Notes under the pieces: model-generated | Databases searched by the model: none | What the model saw: the letters and a program-made list of their open reading frames with translations, nothing else | Told to the model about the DNA's origin: nothing | Translations under genes and position numbers: made by a program | In this document: positions 4,598-6,855 of the stretch, in pieces | How positions within the stretch are numbered: position 1 is the first letter of the stretch | Layout of the letters: every line of letters starts with the position of its first letter | Assembly: GCA_902525995.1 (NCBI GenBank) | Contig: CABZJG010000099.1 | Location: forward strand, 1 to 6,855 | Length of the DNA stretch: 6,855 bases | From: Paracoccaceae bacterium | Lineage (GTDB): Bacteria > Pseudomonadota > Alphaproteobacteria > Rhodobacterales > Rhodobacteraceae | Reading direction: 5' to 3'

Positions 4598-6855
4598 ATG
4601 ACTGATTTGATTGACGACCCCAATATGAGCGGAATTTTGGCCGAACCCCTGCGGCGAGCTATTGGCGAGCGCTATCTGACCTATGCGCTGTCCACAATTA
4701 TGCACCGCGCGCTGCCCGATGCCCGTGACGGGCTTAAGCCGGTGCACCGGCGCATCCTTTATGCCATGCGCGAGCTCAAGCTCAATGCCAGCGGCGGATT
4801 TCGCAAATCAGCCAAGATTAGCGGCGATGTGATGGGCAATTATCACCCCCATGGGGACGCTGCGATCTACGATGCCATGGCGCGCTTGGCGCAGAATTTT
4901 AATGTCCGCTACCCGCTGGTCGACGGGCAGGGCAATTTTGGCAATATCGACGGTGATAACCCCGCCGCCAGCCGCTACACCGAGGCGCGAATGACCGCCG
5001 TGGCCGAGGCGCTGCTGGAAGGGCTCAATGAAAATGCCGTCGATTTTCGTGACAATTATGATGGCACGCTGACCGAGCCGGTGGTTTTGCCGGCCAGTTT
5101 TCCTAATCTGCTGGCAAATGGATCAAGCGGGATTGCCGTGGGCATGGCCACAAATATCCCGCCGCATAACATCGCCGAGCTCTGCGATGCCTGTCTGCAT
5201 TTAATCAAAACCCCCGAAGCGCGTGATGACACGCTGCTGAATTTCATCCCCGGACCCGACTTTCCTACCGGCGGGGTGATCGTGGAAAGCCCCGAGGCCA
5301 TCGCAAGTGCCTATCGCACAGGGCGCGGATCGTTCCGCTTGCGCTGCCAGTGGAGCGTCGAAGACCTTGGCCGTGGTCAATGGCAGATTGTGGTCACGGA
5401 AATTCCCTATCAGGTGCAAAAATCAAAGCTGATCGAAAAAATTGCCGAAGTGATCCAGCTGAAGAAAATTCCGATCCTTGCGGATGTGCGCGATGAAAGC
5501 GCCGATGATATCCGGCTTATTTTAGAGCCCCGCTCGAAAAATGTGGATCCCGAGGTGCTGATGGGCATGCTGTTTCGAAATTCGGACCTTGAGGTGCGCT
5601 TTTCGCTTAACATGAACGTGCTCATTGATGGGGTAACGCCCAAGGTCTGTAGCCTTAAAGAGGTGCTCAAAGCCTTTCTTGATCACCGCCGCGATGTGCT
5701 GCTGCGGCGCAGTCAGCACCGGATTGATAAGATTGATCACCGGCTTGAGGTGCTCGAAGGCTTTTTGGTGGCGTTTCTTAATCTTGATCGGGTCATAGAT
5801 ATTATCCGCTATGATGACGACCCCAAGGCGGCACTGATTGCTGAGGACTGGAGTATATCGCATCCACGGGCCATTAACGAAGATGACTATACCGGCCCGG
5901 ATATCACCCAAGAGGGCGAATTAAGCGAGTTGCAGGCCGAAGCGATTTTAAACATGCGGCTGCGTTCGCTGCGCCGGCTCGAAGAGCTTGAGCTGATCCG
6001 CGAACGCGATGCGCTGATGCTGGAACGGGCCGATCTGCAAGATTTGCTCGATCACACCAACTTGCAATGGGATAAAATTTCCGAGCAGCTGAAAGCCACC
6101 AAGAAAACCTTTGGAAAAGACTATGCGGGCGGCGCGCGGCGCACGATCTTTACCGAGGCCGGTGAAATCGAAGAGGTGCCGCTTGAGGCGATGATCGACC
6201 GGGAACCGATCACCGTTGTCTGCAGCCAGATGGGCTGGATACGGGCGATGACCGGACATATCGACCTTACCCGTGAGCTCAAGTTCAAAGACGGTGACGG
6301 GCCGCGGTTTATTTTCCATGCTGAAACTACTGATCGATTGTTGGTGTTTGCCAGCAATGGGCGTTTCTATACCCTATCGGCGGCCAACCTGCCCGGCGGG
6401 CGCGGCATGGGCGAGCCACTAAGGTTGATGGTGGATTTGCCCAATGAGGCCGAGATTATAGATATCTTCATCCACAAACCCGGGCGCAAGCTGCTTGTGG
6501 CTTCCAGCGCAGGGGACGGGTTTGTTGTACCGGAAGATGATGTTCTGGCCCAGACCCGCAGCGGCAAACAGGTGCTGAACGTGCGCGGCGATGTCAGCGC
6601 CAAAAGCTGTAGCCCGATCCAAGGTGATCATGTGGCCGTGGTCGGGGAAAACCGCAAAATGCTGGTGTTTGCGCTGTCCGAGCTGCCCGAAATGGGGCGC
6701 GGCAAAGGTGTTCGGCTGCAAAAATACAAAGACGGCGGCATGAGCGATGTCGCAACATTTGATTTAGCCGCAGGGCTTAGCTGGCTTGATCCGGCCGGCC
6801 GCACCCGCACCGAAACCGAACTGGCCGAATGGACATCGAAGCGCGCAAGCGCGGG
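4598..6855 (+). CDS. parC: DNA topoisomerase IV subunit A, 3' end cut by the window edge
   Basis: The DNA-cleaving subunit of topoisomerase IV, which with ParE separates linked daughter chromosomes. The frame is open for 752 codons to the last base without a stop; the closing residues resemble the end of related ParC proteins as I remember them, so probably only a few residues are missing. Landmarks: ALPDARDGLKPVHRRILYAM at 38-57, the helix motif YHPHGDAAIYDAM at 82-94, catalytic Tyr127 in ASRYTEARM, tower/coiled-coil helices around 360-475, and a C-terminal beta-pinwheel from about 505 with GyrA-box-like remnants (LPGGRGMGEPLR; QTRSGKQVLNV at about 652; GRGKGVRL). The words GNIDGDNPAASRY and the lack of a clean GyrA box favour ParC over GyrA. 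Ala88 and Asp92 occupy the quinolone-contact positions (Ser80 and Glu84 of E. coli ParC). The ATG at 4598 has no strong ribosome binding site; another in-frame ATG is at 4625. Confidence 0.96.
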   Translation, partial: MTDLIDDPNMSGILAEPLRRAIGERYLTYALSTIMHRALPDARDGLKPVHRRILYAMRELKLNASGGFRKSAKISGDVMGNYHPHGDAAIYDAMARLAQNFNVRYPLVDGQGNFGNIDGDNPAASRYTEARMTAVAEALLEGLNENAVDFRDNYDGTLTEPVVLPASFPNLLANGSSGIAVGMATNIPPHNIAELCDACLHLIKTPEARDDTLLNFIPGPDFPTGGVIVESPEAIASAYRTGRGSFRLRCQWSVEDLGRGQWQIVVTEIPYQVQKSKLIEKIAEVIQLKKIPILADVRDESADDIRLILEPRSKNVDPEVLMGMLFRNSDLEVRFSLNMNVLIDGVTPKVCSLKEVLKAFLDHRRDVLLRRSQHRIDKIDHRLEVLEGFLVAFLNLDRVIDIIRYDDDPKAALIAEDWSISHPRAINEDDYTGPDITQEGELSELQAEAILNMRLRSLRRLEELELIRERDALMLERADLQDLLDHTNLQWDKISEQLKATKKTFGKDYAGGARRTIFTEAGEIEEVPLEAMIDREPITVVCSQMGWIRAMTGHIDLTRELKFKDGDGPRFIFHAETTDRLLVFASNGRFYTLSAANLPGGRGMGEPLRLMVDLPNEAEIIDIFIHKPGRKLLVASSAGDGFVVPEDDVLAQTRSGKQVLNVRGDVSAKSCSPIQGDHVAVVGENRKMLVFALSELPEMGRGKGVRLQKYKDGGMSDVATFDLAAGLSWLDPAGRTRTETELAEWTSKRASA

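Noticed and set aside
5522..5911. 129-codon open frame on the minus strand, with other minus-strand frames across 5056-6810
   Set aside because: All are antisense to the intact, well conserved parC reading frame and show no recognisable protein.
4598..6855. Identification of the type IIA topoisomerase subunit as GyrA
   Set aside because: The GNIDGDNPAASRY wording, degenerate GyrA-box remnants and overall length of about 750-770 residues fit ParC; GyrA would be longer with a clear QRRGGKG-type box.

Overview
The window looks like a chromosomal segment of an alphaproteobacterium, most likely Rhodobacterales (Roseobacter-type). The reasons are the protein sequences themselves (alphaproteobacterial-type EtfA/EtfB and ParC, a DUF6473-type protein, a short HIG1-like twin-transmembrane protein) and the moderately high G+C. 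Organism assignment is by recognition, not by a search.

Layout from left to right: (1) 68-853, plus strand, a DUF6473-like protein of unknown function with features resembling SGNH hydrolases. (2) 865-890, a strong hairpin that can serve as a shared terminator for two convergent genes. (3) 2598-911, minus strand, etfB then etfA, overlapping by one base (TAATG), encoding the two subunits of electron transfer flavoprotein. (4) 2599-2756, a 158-base non-coding gap upstream of etfB with several short palindromes and repeats. (5) 3534-2757, minus strand, a 67-residue two-helix membrane protein followed one base later by a PduO-type cob(I)alamin adenosyltransferase. (6) 3587-3609, a hairpin downstream of the next gene. 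(7) 4457-3633, minus strand, a classical short-chain dehydrogenase/reductase. (8) 4458-4597, a divergent intergenic region with a near-perfect 13-base direct repeat. (9) 4598-6855, plus strand, parC, topoisomerase IV subunit A, cut by the window edge close to its C terminus.

The central minus-strand genes share a metabolic theme. ETF collects electrons from acyl-CoA dehydrogenases and passes them to the quinone pool. The adenosyltransferase makes adenosylcobalamin, needed for example by methylmalonyl-CoA mutase in odd-chain and branched-chain breakdown. The HIG1-like protein belongs to a family tied to respiratory complexes. This is a housekeeping region: no mobile elements, CRISPR arrays, tRNA or rRNA genes were seen, and no clear new defence or biosynthetic system. 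The points most worth a second look are the possible SGNH-type active site in the DUF6473 protein, the Ala at the quinolone-contact position of ParC, a possibly leaderless parC start, and the repeat elements in the two regulatory gaps. All intergenic gaps are shorter than 300 bases.
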